DNA of 64,000 bases from the NCBI GenBank assembly GCA_022457065.1, contig JAJGBQ010000007.1:2692501-2756500 (forward strand), written 5' to 3'. This DNA comes from Curvularia sp. ZM96. Taxonomy: Eukaryota > Ascomycota > Dothideomycetes > Pleosporales > Pleosporaceae. The notes under the pieces were generated by a model. The model saw only the letters and a program-made list of their open reading frames with translations. It ran no database searches and was not told where the DNA came from. A program made the translations under genes and the position numbers. Positions 24,076-36,105 of the stretch are shown here, piece by piece. The first letter of the stretch is position 1. Each line of letters begins with the position of its first letter.

Positions 24076-25020
24076 TAGTGGCGCGCCTTAAAGATAATAA
24101 AGGGTGGAATTGTCTACCTAGTCGCATTAATACCCTAGATAACCGTCGCCTACTCTCTATTACCTAGCTAAACAGACTTTAGCCGTCTACGTCTCTCTAA
24201 AGCTATAATAATAGCTCTAGGGGCGATCTAGTCTATTATAAAGCCTGTCTCGTTAAAGTTATACGTGTCGTTGTCTATAATACTATACTTAGCTTTTATG
24301 CGGGCTACTAGGTTAAACTAGGCTTAGATAGTCCTAGAATCCTCGCAGAGAGCCCTCTTGTAGTCGTACTTGCGATTAAACCGCGTTACAAGCTTAGATC
24401 GACGTTTAACGAACGTGCTAGGCTAGTTTTGTCTAACCTAGTCTAAATTGCGCTTAGCGCGTAAGGAATTAGCTATATTAGCGACGTCTACGAGCCTAGA
24501 GGGAAATCCGCGCGTGATAAGCTTAAGTATATGCTTAATAATTACGTTCTTCTTAAGCTTAGTTAGATTCTTTAATTTAGACTAGCGATCTACCTATAGA
24601 GTCTATCCTACGCGTCGTTAGCTTAGTGTAGATCGATCAACGTTATAGATAGCTACAGCGCGTCGTAAAGAGAGATTCGCGTCTTATTTAAGAGCTTGAA
24701 GGGCAAGCTAAATTTAACACTTATTTAAAGGCTCTATCTAATGTAGTTAGGGTGGTATTAGATGGGGTAGGTATATTGGTGGGGGCTTGGCAAAAGTGTC
24801 TCACGAACCCGTGTGGCTCACGAACCCGTGAGGTACGTTATAAGCTACGATTCTATAAATTTAATACTAGAGTACTAGTATAGATACAATTCTAAATTTT
24901 AACTCTTATAATTGTGAATACAGTAGTTGTGGATATCAAGACCCCTGCAATTGTTGATTTTTGGTGGGATCTTGGGCGGCCAGCTCACTGATCTGGCCAG
25001 CTTACTGATCCCGCACGTTA

Positions 25021-25233
25021 TGCTATTATCTATTAATAAGAGGATACGCGACGGGGTAGAGTTTATGCGTGATAATTAGGGTTATTAGATATAGATAATC
25101 TACTTAGTCTTCTATAGGCGTTTTAACACGTTTACACAGGGGATCGTCTATGCACGTACGATTTGTCTACTATTACCTTCATGCTGCTGTATAGAGTATC
25201 ATGATGACCTCCTTGCTCGCACCTGGGTATCAC
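25021..25233. other. Spacer after element O, 3' flank of the transporter
   Basis: Short AT-rich then normal sequence. Nothing recognised; it probably includes the transporter's 3' untranslated region. Confidence 0.5.
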
Positions 25234-27144
25234 TTAAACGACGCGTCCCTTGACCTGCTTGATGTTCTTGACGTTAATGTCGCGCCAGAACGCAGCCGCA
25301 ATGAGAGCGCATGACAACATGCAAATGCTGGTAATGAGCATAAGTCGCTGTGAGTCTGCATAAGACTGCGCGATACCAGTCCTCTCCGGCGATCCCCACT
25401 CGTGCGATAGCTGGTTTGGCAATGAAGCGTAAATGTCCGCAACATTGACACCAGCCGGAACATTCTTGACGAGATTGTTGTAAAACGTTCCAGTCCAGAT
25501 AGCAGCCGAGACGGTGCTTCCAGCTGCACTACCGATAGAGCAGAAGAGGTTGAGAACGGCGATGATGACAGCCATATGCTGATGATCCGAAGGGGCCATC
25601 ATGGCCAGCTCGCCAGCGATAACGATGGTGCCTCCAGCTACTGCCGTAAAGATCTGCGTCATGACGATGTACCCCACCGATGTTCCCGGCTGACGGAAAT
25701 GAATCATTAGTCCCAGCGCCAGCATATCAATGGGCAGCGCAAAGAACACGGCGACCCACTTGAACCTTCCTGTGGTCCTAATCGCCGGTCCCACAGCAGC
25801 CAAGCACCAAAAGCAGGATACAACGCGGTAGATACTCTGGACATAACTGGCTGTAGTGACGTCGAGGTTCCAAACCACCTGTAACATGGACCCAAAGTAT
25901 GATCCCCAAACCGCGCTGTTGAAGTAAACAAAGACAAACATGACGCCAGCGAGGAAGATGGTTCGGTCCAAGAGTAGTTTATATGGGATGAACGTGACAG
26001 GTGCGAAGAACCTTTCCCAGATAGGAAAGGCGATGAGTAGAACGAAGCCAGCGACTATCATACCGATAATCATAGGACTCTTCCACTTCTCAGCTTGGTA
26101 GCTGTATAAACTGAACGGTAGCAAGAATAACGCCATACCTGCTACCAAGATCAGTATACCGACGGCATCGATGTCGACGCAGAACTTCTTGATGGCTGCG
26201 GCGCTCCAGTCGATGCGGCGTGGCTCGAGTAAGCCTTGTTTCTGCGCCTTGTGATCGTTGAAGAGGACCAAGGCGGCGAGAGGAATGACGACGATAGGGA
26301 TGATGATGGCGAAGATACCAAAGGCCCAGCGCCAGCCGGGGCCAGCGAGAACGGATTGAGCAACGGGACCGCCGATCCAGGTTGTGATTACGTAGGGGGA
26401 GGTTGCAAAGGAGAGCATGAGGGCGCGATTCTTGAGCGTCGAGGTATCGGCGATGAAGACGGTAAGGATGTAGGAAACTGCTTGTGATCTAGAAACCATC
26501 GTGTTAGCATTCACGTCTTTCTATCTTGATCGATGATCGATAAAGAGTACATACCCTGTAGATGAGAAGACTTGCGCCGCAGCATACGTCTCTACATTCT
26601 GACATGAAGCCATCATGATGTATCCCACTATCCACACACATAGCGAGAGCAAGAGACCCTGAGGTCGACCCCACATGTCCAGTAGCTTAGCCAAGGGGAT
26701 CTTGGATAGTCCACCGATAATGGATGACATGATTCCAGTGGCGGCTGTGAGAGAGTGTAGACGGAAGGCACTGGTAACATAGGGATTCATGGCGCGGACG
26801 ACGACTTCTTGGAGGGCGGTGACGAAGTAGATCCACCAGATGCTGCGTGGATGTTAGTGGATATGTTAGATGAAGAAGAGAGTGGAAGGGGGCCGGAAAG
26901 TGGAAGACAGTATAACATACATGATATAGGCGCCGATGAGATTGTATTTTGTCCATACTAGTGCTGCAGCTTCAACGGCTTTAACACCGGCTTGCGCGTT
27001 GCTGGAGAGGCTTTCTTCGTCGGTGGCCCCGTCGCGGTGGTTGTCTATCTGAACGCCTTTTTCTGCGTCGCTAGCTTGATGAGAAGCCTCAACGGACTCG
27101 ATCGAGTCGGTGGCTCTGTCTTTGGAACGATCGAGGAAATGCAT
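25234..27144 (-). CDS. Siderophore-iron:H+ symporter of the ARN/SIT (Mir) MFS family, 3 exons
   Basis: Predicted plasma-membrane or vesicular importer of ferric siderophores. Minus-strand exons 27144-26921, 26842-26555 and 26488-25234 join in phase to 588 residues, usual for the 14-helix SIT family. Diagnostic stretches: WIYFVTALQEVVVRAMNPYV, GGLSKIPLAKLLDMWGRPQG after helix 2, and VFIADTSTLKNRAL in the central part; many hydrophobic helices follow. The N-terminal ~50 residues are acidic and cytosolic (DRATDSIESVEAS). ATG at 27144 (MHFLDRS) is preferred; an in-frame ATG at 27219 would add 25 residues. Codons show no RIP damage although the gene lies between transposon blocks (O ends 216 bp downstream, Q begins 412 bp upstream). 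The siderophore specificity cannot be told from sequence. Confidence 0.9.
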
Positions 27145-27556
27145 GGTGGAAGAGTGCGGAGTGACCGCGATTCGATCATCAAACGGGGCGAAAGAAATCA
27201 GTGACGAAGGCTGCCACATTCAAGCATTGCACATCTTCACAGCTTACTCTTATACCCCCCTCAGGCTTCTATAGCCCTAAGTCACCCGTCCAACACTCGT
27301 ATAAGACCCAGGACCGCACTCCTTCAGCCCACTATCGATCCACCACCGCCCCTCTAAAACCATCTCACTGGAAGCACCTTCGATTTTTGCACCAGTAAAA
27401 TGGCTATAACGACAGTCTCGAGAACTTGGCAATGCTTGGTACGAGACAATCGATACCTAGAGTAGCAATCAGGATGAGTAGCGTGGAGTGAAGGCGTTCG
27501 TGAAGGAGCCTAGCGTGGAAAATTTGATCTGATTAGATGCAAAGATGATCTTATTA
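27145..27556. other. Upstream region of the siderophore transporter
   Basis: About 410 bp between the transporter start and element Q; presumably its promoter. A GATA-like sequence ATCTGATTA at 27527-27535 resembles the fungal iron-repressor site ATCWGATAA but differs in the core, so I do not call it a site. Confidence 0.45.
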
Positions 27557-29389
27557 ACGTGCGGGATCAGTAAGCTGCGCGGATCAGTAAGCTGCGCACC
27601 CCACCCAACCTGACGCGACTGTCTGCGCAATTGATCCACAACAACGCAATAAAATAAGATAAAATTAAGAGATATAATTCATTATCTAGTCTTACACGTA
27701 GTACGAGTGTGTCCTTGAATATGGCACTTCGTACACGTCGGCGGCGCGCGCTGACGTCGCTCGCCAGCCTGGCTCTGATCACTGCTCATGACCACCCTTT
27801 CTGCCTCTGTAGCAAGCTGCCGAGCCTGTCGCACCTGGAGAGCTCCACCAGAAGCAATATATTGACGCCGCTAGTCTTGCCTTCGGCATTGACGCTAGTG
27901 GGCTGTACGTAGCTTCTTGTTCTCCTCTAGAAGTATTGTTGCTGATTGCATTGCAAGCTAAGCACTCTTTGCAAGCTGGCGTATAGCAACGCTTGTTGGA
28001 CTGTCTGATTGCCGGCGTAGTCGCTCTTTGAGATAGAGTACCTGCTGCTGAAGCTGTGCTACTGTATGTGGCGTTTCTGCCTGCGTTATAGCACTACTAC
28101 CTGCATTTATCTGTAGTGGAGATGGCGTCCGGACGACTGTCAGCGATGATAGAACACGCTCTGGATAGAGAGGGACAAGGCCTGTTGCTTGAAAGCCTGC
28201 CTGGATGTTCTGCTGAGTGAAAACTGTCTGTCGGATCCGTATATAGACTGCGAGAAAGTCTACTTTGTCGACATGGTAGACGCCTTGACGGGCGAGCTCC
28301 TCAACCTCACGTCCGTACGCGCGCTTAAGTGGGGAGAAGCAGCTTACATCAAGCGGCTGGAGGAGATGCGACGTGTGAGGCGGCATGCAGAGAGTAATAA
28401 TCTTATTATCAGTGCAGTACTAATCGAACTCTGGCGTTGCGTGGCTGCCGTGGCCGTCTAGAATAAGAAGTCGATAGACTCCAGCTGTACGAGCGGCTGT
28501 ATGCTGATTAAAGTGCTTCACCCACTCTACACCAAGCTCATCTGTCGTCCAGCCGTTGCCTGAGACGCTAATAGTCCAGTCGAGTGGGAGCCCATCGTAC
28601 CAGCTAGCCTGGTGGACTTTACTAGACAGTATCATGAACGGTGGAAGACACCAGCCTAACGCGCTGACGCACTCGATAGCTGTTACCCACTCGCGATTGC
28701 CTGGCTGGACGACGACTGCTCTACCTACTCTGTCGGCGCTAGTGACTACTTTTGACGTCCCAGCGACGCCCATGGCGAATCCAGTCTCGTCAAAGTTGTA
28801 GATATCTTGATCTAGAATGCCGTACGTCTGACGCGTCTCCTCTACTAGCTTAAACCAGGCTGTAATTGCGATAGGATCCTCGCAGGAGGCGCGCTGACTA
28901 TGCAACCTTCTAGTCCACTTTGTCTGAAGCTCTGGCTGGCTTTGGATAAATCGCGATACCCACTTCTTGCCTGTAGGTGGTGGAGGTGGATCTTGACCAC
29001 GCGCAGCAAGTAGAGCGTCTGCCATTCGTCGTACGTCGATAATACGGGCTGGAAAACCACGCTGATCAAGGTTTAGGATCTACTGTATAAGAGACTGCTC
29101 TTTAATTGGCGATAGCTTTCGATTAACAGAGACTGTCTCTGATCGTGGCTGGGTACCGCGGAGACGCGTTCGTAGCGTTGATTCTGGCACATCGTACGCT
29201 GCTGCAAGGGCACGGAGAGATTGTTTTTGGTTACTTTGATACGATACTACAGCAAGACAAAGTCTACCTTCACGAGAAGTCTGTATAGAGCGCTGTTGTC
29301 GCGGCATTGTGGTGGTTGTGGAGAGAGTCGCGTCAGGTTGGGTGGGGTGCGCAGCTTACTGATCCGCGCAGCTTACTGATCCCGCACGT
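27557..29389 (-). mobile_element. Pogo-like transposon Q (family 3), well preserved
   Basis: 1833 bp, TA target duplication (27555-27556, 29390-29391). Ends ACGTGCGGGATCAGTAAGC with two tandem iterons GGATCAGTAAGCTGCGC on each side, then ACCCCACC. It lies between the siderophore transporter and a stretch of unique DNA. Base composition is close to that of genes, so RIP damage is light. Confidence 0.92.
27682..29307 (-). pseudogene. Family 3 pogo-like transposase of Q, full length with five TAG stops
   Basis: 1626 nt (541 codons plus stop) in one frame from ATG 29307. Psq-type HTH with helix VPESTLRTRLRG, CENP-B-type HTH, DDE domain with D173 (NFDETGF), D284 (LLILDGHGSH) and D320 (QPLDVSCF), a DD35D arrangement, then a coiled coil and a C-terminal CCHC knuckle CTKCHIQGHTRTTC. 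In-frame TAG codons at 29080, 28420, 27958, 27895 and 27871 all fit RIP of TGG or CAG. With no frameshift this is the cleanest family 3 copy. The proline run after GQD (about residue 107) is specific to this family here. Confidence 0.88.
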
Positions 29390-29391
29390 TA

Positions 29392-30116
29392 GTGGCACTT
29401 CGGGGTTCATGATATCCGGGCGAAGCTCGGATCTCGGGTAAATGAGGAACCTTGGAAGATGCGACGTGCTGTTTACACGTTGATGCGATGTTAGGATGAA
29501 ACTACTGTGGCGCATCCTTGCCTCATCTTCAAATCTTTGTGACTCCATTCGACATTTCTAAGGAAGCTGAAGGGTGTATGCTCCAGCCAATGCAGCCGGC
29601 TAGACATGAGGGATGTTGGTCCATTTTGAGGATCCGAGCGAAGTCGAGCGTGGATCGTGATCGTGATCAAGAGCATCCATAATGTTAGGTTTGAAAGCAC
29701 TGCGCCTCTTTGTTGTTGCGATTATGGCAATGCGCTCCCATGGTTGCAGCGCCTTAATGATGTTTCGGCCGGCTAAAAGTCTACGGTACACAGTGAGATG
29801 CCTCAGCGGGCTATGCGTGAGATGACAGACCACCCTGTACCCGTCTGATGTGAGAACGTGCCTACCCTCGGCGAGCGGCAGATGGGAATGGATGCGTGAG
29901 CAGGTGGGATGGATGCTCCAGTGTGGGGTGTTCTGTTCACTTGCTAGTCGTGCATAAGAATTGCTTCTGCACGAGTGCCGACATGCCGCTATTATGACCC
30001 AACTTAAGGAACATCTAGGGGGTAACGTACCGAGGTGGACGGCGTGATGAGCTACCTTAAACACTAAAATAGCTACATAATCTAAGGTTGTAAAGCCTTA
30101 TACAATAGCTATTAGT
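29392..30116. other. Unique sequence without a recognised gene
   Basis: Normal-composition DNA. A 154-codon minus-strand frame exists at 29600-30064 but resembles nothing I know, has no domain signal, and may be chance. Confidence 0.4.
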
Positions 30117-30118
30117 TA

Positions 30119-31614
30119 ACGTACCCTACGGCTTCGCGAGCTACTTTTACTAAGCCCTTACTAAAACTACTACTCTACTCTAATATTATAATAATAAGAT
30201 TACTTATAGCTCTTTACTAAACGTTAGATATAGCTTGCTCTTTAGGCTCTAAAATAAGACGTAAATCTCTCTTTACAACGCGCTATAGCTATCTATAAGG
30301 TTAATTAGATAATACTAAGCTAAAGACGCAATAGACTACCTTTAAAGATAGATTATTAGCCTAAATTAAGAAATCTAATAAAGTTTAAAGAAGACGTAAT
30401 TATTAAGTATATACTTAAGCTAGTTATACGTTGATTTCTCTCTAGACTTATAGACGTAGCTAATACAGCTAATTCTTTACGCGCTAAGCGTAATCTAGAC
30501 TAGATTAGATAAAACTAGTTTAGTACGTTTATTAAACGCTTATTTAAGTTTATAACGCGCTTTAATCGCAAGTAAGACTATAAAATAGCCCTCTATAAGA
30601 ATTCTAAGGCTATTTAAGCCTAGTTTAACTTAGTTGTAAGTATAAAAGCTAAGTATAGTATTTAGAATAAGAGTACGTTTAACTTTGATAAGATAGACTA
30701 TATAATAGACTAGATTTCCTCTCGAGCTATTATTATAGCTTTAGAGAGACGTATATAGCTAAAGTCTATATAGCTAGATAATAGAGAGTAGGAAATAGTT
30801 ATCTAGGGCGTTAATATAACTAGATAGATAATTCTACTCTTTATTATTCTTAAGGCGCGTTACTATCTCTTAAGCTAGTATAAAAATAGTAATATACTCT
30901 AGAACTAGGCTATTAGAGTCTCTAAGAATAGCTAAACGAGTAATAAGCTTAGTTTTGCGTAGCTAAATGTTACAAGTAACAGCGAAGGATCTCTCCTGAA
31001 CGATGGCCGCAGGTTAGAGACCATTAGGCGCCACGTCAAAAGGTAATAATCACCGCGGGGCGGCGATCACGTGATTAACATCACGCCAAGATTGCCGTCA
31101 GGCGCTAGTGCATAATGGTAGGGCATATGTAATGGCAACCATCAGGGACATTAGGCCAAGACTTAGAATAAGAGTAATAGCAGTAATAGTAGATAGGATA
31201 ATAACAGGTATAAGAATAGGTTAGATTTTATTATTATATTTATTGTAGTCAACTCTTATAAGTTCTTCTCTTATATAGATTAATACTTAGTTATTCTATC
31301 GTTATAGAATTAATTATTACTTTATTATTAGTTAAACTCCTATAACTTCTCTCCACTACGAATCGCTAGAAACAATCGCACGGAATACTTTATACAAGTC
31401 TCGCCCTAACCCAGACCGAGACTAGGTGAGTATAGCGAACCCCGTGTAACACTAAAGTATATTAATAAGTATATAAAGATAAAGAAGATTAGCGTCTACT
31501 ATCTACTTATTATTAATAGCTATAAGAGCTATAACTTACTAGATTTCTTAAAATACTATTAAGATAACTCTATTATTACTATATATATATCTCTATACTT
31601 ATCTTATCTTATAT
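30119..31614 (+). mobile_element. Pogo-like element L (family 2), decayed, right end lost
   Basis: Left end ACGTACCCTACGGCTTCGCG after TA, one iteron only, then TTTTACTAAGCCC. The sequence aligns collinearly with copy M (plus strand transposase), broken by a solo LTR at 30968-31451, and stops at about 31614 in another LTR. Heavily RIP-mutated. Confidence 0.78.
30968..31451 (+). repeat. Solo LTR (LTR1 type) inserted in L
   Basis: 484 bp, TGTTACAAGTAACAGCGAAGG to CCCCGTGTAACA, flanked by 5-bp duplication CTAAA (30963-30967, 31452-31456). Its middle is much less RIP-altered than its host. Confidence 0.9.
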
Positions 31615-31615
31615 A

Positions 31616-31745
31616 ATATTACACGGGGTTATTCTATACTTCTCTATGTCTCGATCTAGATTAGGGCGAGATAACTATTAGTAGTCATCTACGCGATTGC
31701 TAAAGTAGTTTTAAGTAGAAAGAATTTATAAATATTTAACTAATA
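31616..31745 (-). repeat. LTR fragment (LTR2-like), broken by transposon D
   Basis: Starts with ATTACACGGGG (from TGTTACACGGGG) and runs about 130 bp in LTR2-like sequence up to the TA used by transposon D. The continuation on the other side of D is not recognisable, so it is truncated. Confidence 0.65.
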
Positions 31746-33588
31746 ACGTGGTTCACGAGTGGCTCACCCAAGTGAGTGGCTCACGCCCCACTAGCGCGTC
31801 GACTTCGCAACATTATTATAGCTATTAATCACAGTATATTAAAAATCGTAATAAGCTAATTTACTTCTTAGATCTATTACTATTACTAGTACTATTAATT
31901 TTAACTGCGTAAGTATGGGCGTTATGTCTAGTCTACTTGTAACGCCCGCACCGTCTCTCTCCTCGCACCCTCTTTAACGCGCTCTCACTATCGCCACGAC
32001 TACTACCCGCCTATTTAGCTAATACTTCTTCTACCTCGCCTATAGTAAGAGTCTCTTCTATCTATACGTATCGTCGCTTGCGGCTCTTACGCTTATTTAA
32101 TTCGTCTAAAGCTGCTTAAAGAGTACTTATTTCCTCTATTATAAGCGTTATCTTATATACTATTTACTAAGCCCTCTTACTTAACTACGCGATCTACTTA
32201 GTAAGTAAATTAGTAGAAGACCTATAGCGCTTTCTCACGCTCTATTAAATAAGACTAATTTAAGTCTTAACTTCGCGCGCGTTGCGTAGTATCTGCGCCT
32301 CCTAGGCGGCTGCCTATCGCGGCGATTATGCTAGTGTCTATACTACTATATTAAGCTTAGATAGCATAGCCTGTAGGGTATATAGGACTAGCCTAGCGCC
32401 TCTAAAGCTAGCTTAGATATTCTCCTTCGTAATAGACTACTTAAAAGTAGTCTTAAAGGCTAGTAGGAAGGTCTTCTTACTAATATAGCTAGTGCGGTTA
32501 TATGCTAAACCTAAGATTACGTCGCTATACTTACGCTTTAATGGCGAGAAGCAGGCGATATTAAGTAGCTATAATAGGTAAGACGAGTACGCAGGTATAT
32601 AGAGAAGAATAATATTCTTCTTCTTATAAAGATTCTAAAAATTAATAGAGTAGTAGCTCTTATAGCTATTAATAATAAGTAGTCGATACCTACTTATAGT
32701 CTATCTCTTTATATAGGTATTAAAGTACTCTAACTACGTAAGAGTAAGCTAATTATTCGTCTAGCTATTAGGACTAACTTTAAGGACCTAGTTAGTAGAC
32801 AGGTCTTTAAACTAGACGTTAATAAGCACCTTGCCCGTAAAGATAACAAAGAGAGATAGCTAGCGACCTAACGCGCCCACGTCTTAGATTATAGTAATCT
32901 ACTTACGGTTACCTAGCTATACCCGCTTCTTTTTACTATATTCTTCTAAGCTTATAATAACTAGCTATAATAAAATCTTGTCTATTATAAAGCTAGTCTT
33001 GTTAAAGTTATAGATATCGTCGTCCACGATACCCTACTTCTACTTTATTACCTAGACTAAGTCGAACTAGCGCTAGATAGCCGCTAGATCCTTGTAGGCG
33101 GCTCGCTAGTAATTATAGGGACGGCTCTAGCGCGTACGGAGCTTAGAAGTTTACTTAATAAAGTTATTAATCTAGTTCTTACTAATAGAGTTGCTCTTCT
33201 ACCTATATAATAGTTTATTAGCTATTGCTTAAACGTTAGGCTTTATAGGCGCAAATTCTTGCGTAGACTCTTTAAGAATACGCTTAACTATAGCCTTCTC
33301 TTCTAGCTTATTTAGGCGCTTTACTTTTAGTTCGCAGTCGCGTTAGGGGCGCTTTCTAGCGCGTCGATAAGATAGAGTTCTTTAAGGCACGTTATAGATA
33401 GCTATAGCACGTCTTTAGCTTTATACACGTTACGATTAGATATTAAATATAGCAAGCTAAAGATCTAATTTAGAATAAGTTAATTAATAATTACGTTATT
33501 GTGGCATTTCGCGTTATAGTGTCGACGTTGACGCGCTGGTGGGGCGTGAGCCACTCACTTAGGTGAGCCACTCACTTGTGAACCACGT
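31746..33588 (-). mobile_element. Pogo-like transposon D (family 1)
   Basis: 1843 bp, TA-flanked. Right end has iterons CAAGTGAGTGGCTCACC and TAAGTGAGTGGCTCACG; the left end has the same type with 4 bp missing in the outer iteron. The minus-strand transposase is RIP-decayed: recognition helix near 33390 reads RTLSYRRARKRP, DDE motifs recognisable at 33010 and 32560. Confidence 0.87.
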
Positions 33589-33589
33589 T

Positions 33590-35025
33590 ATAAATAATAA
33601 GATATCTATCTACTATCTATATCTATATATTTAGATAGATAACTATAGCTAGGATAAATATATATTATCTATATAGATAAACGTATTACTTATATAGAAT
33701 AATAGCTAAGTAATTTATAAATTTTAAGCGCGAAAAATGAGCTTAAAGTTAGTAAATTTAGAGTTATTGACTTTAGCGATTTTTCATATTGTCCATAGGC
33801 TTACTAAGCAAGGCCTAGTAAGCTAGACTTAAACTGCTAGATAACAGCTATTCAAAACACCAACTTTTATATTTTTAGCTAATCTATTAGTAGAGTTATG
33901 GCTTTTTTTAAAACTACTACTTTTTTGAGTTCTTTTTTTTTATGAACCCCCACTGTAGTTATACTATATCTATTTATACTTAAGTTCTCTATCAACCTTC
34001 TTTAGTAACTATCTTTTATTCTATTTTACATTCTAATTTATAGAGTAGAACGTAGTAGTATATATAGTCTAGTGTAACTTACTATATTACTTATTATTTA
34101 TATAATACTAATATTAACTAAGTTAGTATACGTTATTTTTAGTCTAGACTTCCTATATCTTTTATATCTATTATAGTACATTTAGTTCTTCTTACTAATA
34201 AAGCTAGTAGTATAGTTTATTATATTAATGCGTTCTCTCTTATAGCTTATTAATATTAGTAGTAATATATATATAGTTAGATAACTTTTATATAGTTTTA
34301 ATTACGTAAAAATTAATATTAGCTTAGAGGTGCTATAAGTTATAGTATATTAGTAGTAGTATATCTAGTACTATATAGTTATACGTAGTATACCCCTATC
34401 TAAGTACTTTACATAGTTTCTAAATTTAGGTTTCCACGTAGTACGTGTTATCTTAACTAGGTAATTATACTAGTATAGTAGATTAATACTTTTTCTTAAA
34501 GCTTACTATTTTCTTATACTTTATCTTAGGCGTCTAAGATTCTTCTACTTTCTTAGATATCTTATATTCCTTATTACTTAGAAGTTTGTCGTCTTTATTA
34601 GATGCTTCTAGAGCTATAATAGTAATATCTTTAAATCTCTTAAGAGGTTCCTCTTCTTCTTTAGGTATAGTTAGCGTTAGTTAAGTAATAATATTCTATT
34701 TCTTATTATTATTAAGTTCTAACTTTCTTTGTATTATATTAAGTTACTACTTAACTTTATTTATATCTATACTTTAGTAGTCGCCTGTTATATAGCCTTT
34801 CTTACTATACTTCTAGTAGTTAAATATCTTCTTTAATTATTCTTTATTATCTCTTTTTAGTCTCTTACATTTATTAAGGTTATTAAGGTGTATAAGTTCT
34901 ACACTACATCCCTAGTAGGCTTCTAGGGTCCTAGAAGTGTAGTTTTGCTATTTTCCCATATTAGAATACGAACGCTAATACTAGTTTTATTAAAGTTGGT
35001 CGTTCTTATTATAGTAGCGCGTTCT
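33590..35025. other. AT-rich RIP-altered sequence, unidentified
   Basis: Very AT-rich with homopolymer tracts (33905-33945). No frame of meaning. It is probably an old repeat, perhaps the pol part of the gypsy element whose gag lies at 35479-36105, but I could not verify that. Confidence 0.4.
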
Positions 35026-35473
35026 TATTACGAACCTAAGCAGAGGGGGACAGCGCAAGATATAGAAAGAATAAAGGAAGAAGCTATATCTAAGACCTCT
35101 TTTAGAGAAAGAGATATATATAGCTAATAACATATAAGTAATTATATATCTTATAAGCTTAGTAGAACGCTACTATAGAATAAGTCACGTATGTTCTATA
35201 GAATTTATATAATTCTACGAAGTCCCACGCATAAAACACGATAGAATACTATAGGATAGTATAAGATATAGAATATTCTCTTAGTATATAGTAATAAGTA
35301 TTAGACTTTTATAGCTTAATATATTTAACTTAAGTTATAAGTATAAGTATAATATTAGAGTTACTTATAGAGATACTATTTATATTACTCTATTACTTTA
35401 TTCGCGAAAACTAACCTTAGAGTCTTAACACTAGAAGTCTAATATTACTTCCACTCAAGATCCACTCTTAACA
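35026..35473 (+). repeat. Solo LTR (LTR3 type)
   Basis: 448 bp from TATTACGAACC to CTCTTAACA with the 5-bp duplication GTTCT on each side (35021-35025, 35474-35478). It is inserted in gypsy-like sequence. Confidence 0.85.
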
Positions 35474-35478
35474 GTTCT

Positions 35479-36105
35479 CTACTAGTAGCGTTATTCTTCT
35501 AGTACTAGTTCGTATAGTTTGTTATTAAGCCTAATAGCTTTAGTTTAAAGTTCACTAAGATTAGTAATAGAAGTTCTAGCTATTATAAGTTTAATACGTA
35601 TAGAGAGCCTAATACCTTATTAATATATACGCATAAGAGCGTTATTATCCTAATTAAGCTTAGTAGCGTACTACTAGAATAGGGTCATATAGTTAGTAGT
35701 AGACTTAGTTTAGCGTAAGATCTAGATCTTTTATTTAGCTAGAACTAATTTCCTAAAAGATAAGAAATTCTATCTTATCAGTACATTAAAAGTATTCTAA
35801 TTATTAACTAAGTTAACGTTAGCGTCGTCGTTAATATTATCGTCTATATAGCGTTAGATAATAGATTTAGTCTATTTTTCTACGTTATCTTAGAAGTAGA
35901 TAGTAGCTAGAATAGTTTTATAATTGTTGTTAATCTAGTCACCTTAAAAGTAGAAGTAATAGTTAACCTAGAGAAGCTAAGCTTTGAGCTTATTGCAGTC
36001 GCTATAGTACAAGTTAGGCTTATTACTAATGCTAGTAGATTCTCTAGCCTAGAAAGCGTCTAGAGTGTTTATAGCAATATCGCTTATCGTAAGAGTATTT
36101 AAAGT
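35479..36105 (-). pseudogene. Gag remnant of a second gypsy element
   Basis: On the minus strand, allowing for TAG stops, this reads as a retrotransposon Gag domain: a KLKA.LLQVNYYF-like start, an FYF.DN-like region, a W position lost to TAG, and a long helical tail. It lies directly inside an LTR3 in the same orientation (36106-36924), so this is probably the 5' end of an LTR3-type gypsy element. The left part is lost or unrecognisable. Confidence 0.6.

Larger units (their letters stand above)
21131..24838 (-). mobile_element. Pogo-like transposon J (family 2), inserted in O and split by K
   Basis: TA-flanked; ends ACGTACCTCACGGGTTCGTG. Net length without K is about 1.84 kb. The transposase is on the minus strand and strongly RIP-decayed; its C-terminal CCHC area is at the left and the psq helix (DRSTLS.RRVG) near 24640. 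The right terminal repeat has two iterons (CACGGGTTCGTGAGCCA type) but the left has only one, as if one iteron was lost. Confidence 0.82.
20875..25018. mobile_element. Non-autonomous element O with family-3-like ends, carrying nested J and K
   Basis: Terminal inverted repeats of about 90 bp start ACGTGCGGGATCAGTAAGC, flanked by TA. Without the inserted J the element is only about 430 bp (20875-21128 plus 24841-25018) and has no coding capacity, so it is a MITE. Its two end iterons end in GCTGGCC rather than GCTGCGC as in Q, so it has its own terminal type. It starts only a few bases beyond the end of P. Confidence 0.85.

Noticed and set aside
27527..27535. ATCTGATTA upstream of the siderophore transporter as an iron-repressor (SreA/GATA) site
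   Set aside because: The known site is ATCWGATAA; here the GATA core reads GATT, and a single near-match in an AT-containing promoter is expected by chance.
29600..30064. 154-codon minus-strand frame as a gene
   Set aside because: No recognisable domain, unusual composition rich in His/Arg/Leu, and no homologue I can recall; long chance frames are common in unique sequence.
34945..35127. 60-codon hydrophobic frame as a small membrane protein
   Set aside because: It straddles the start of a solo LTR with an exact target duplication, so the frame is accidental.
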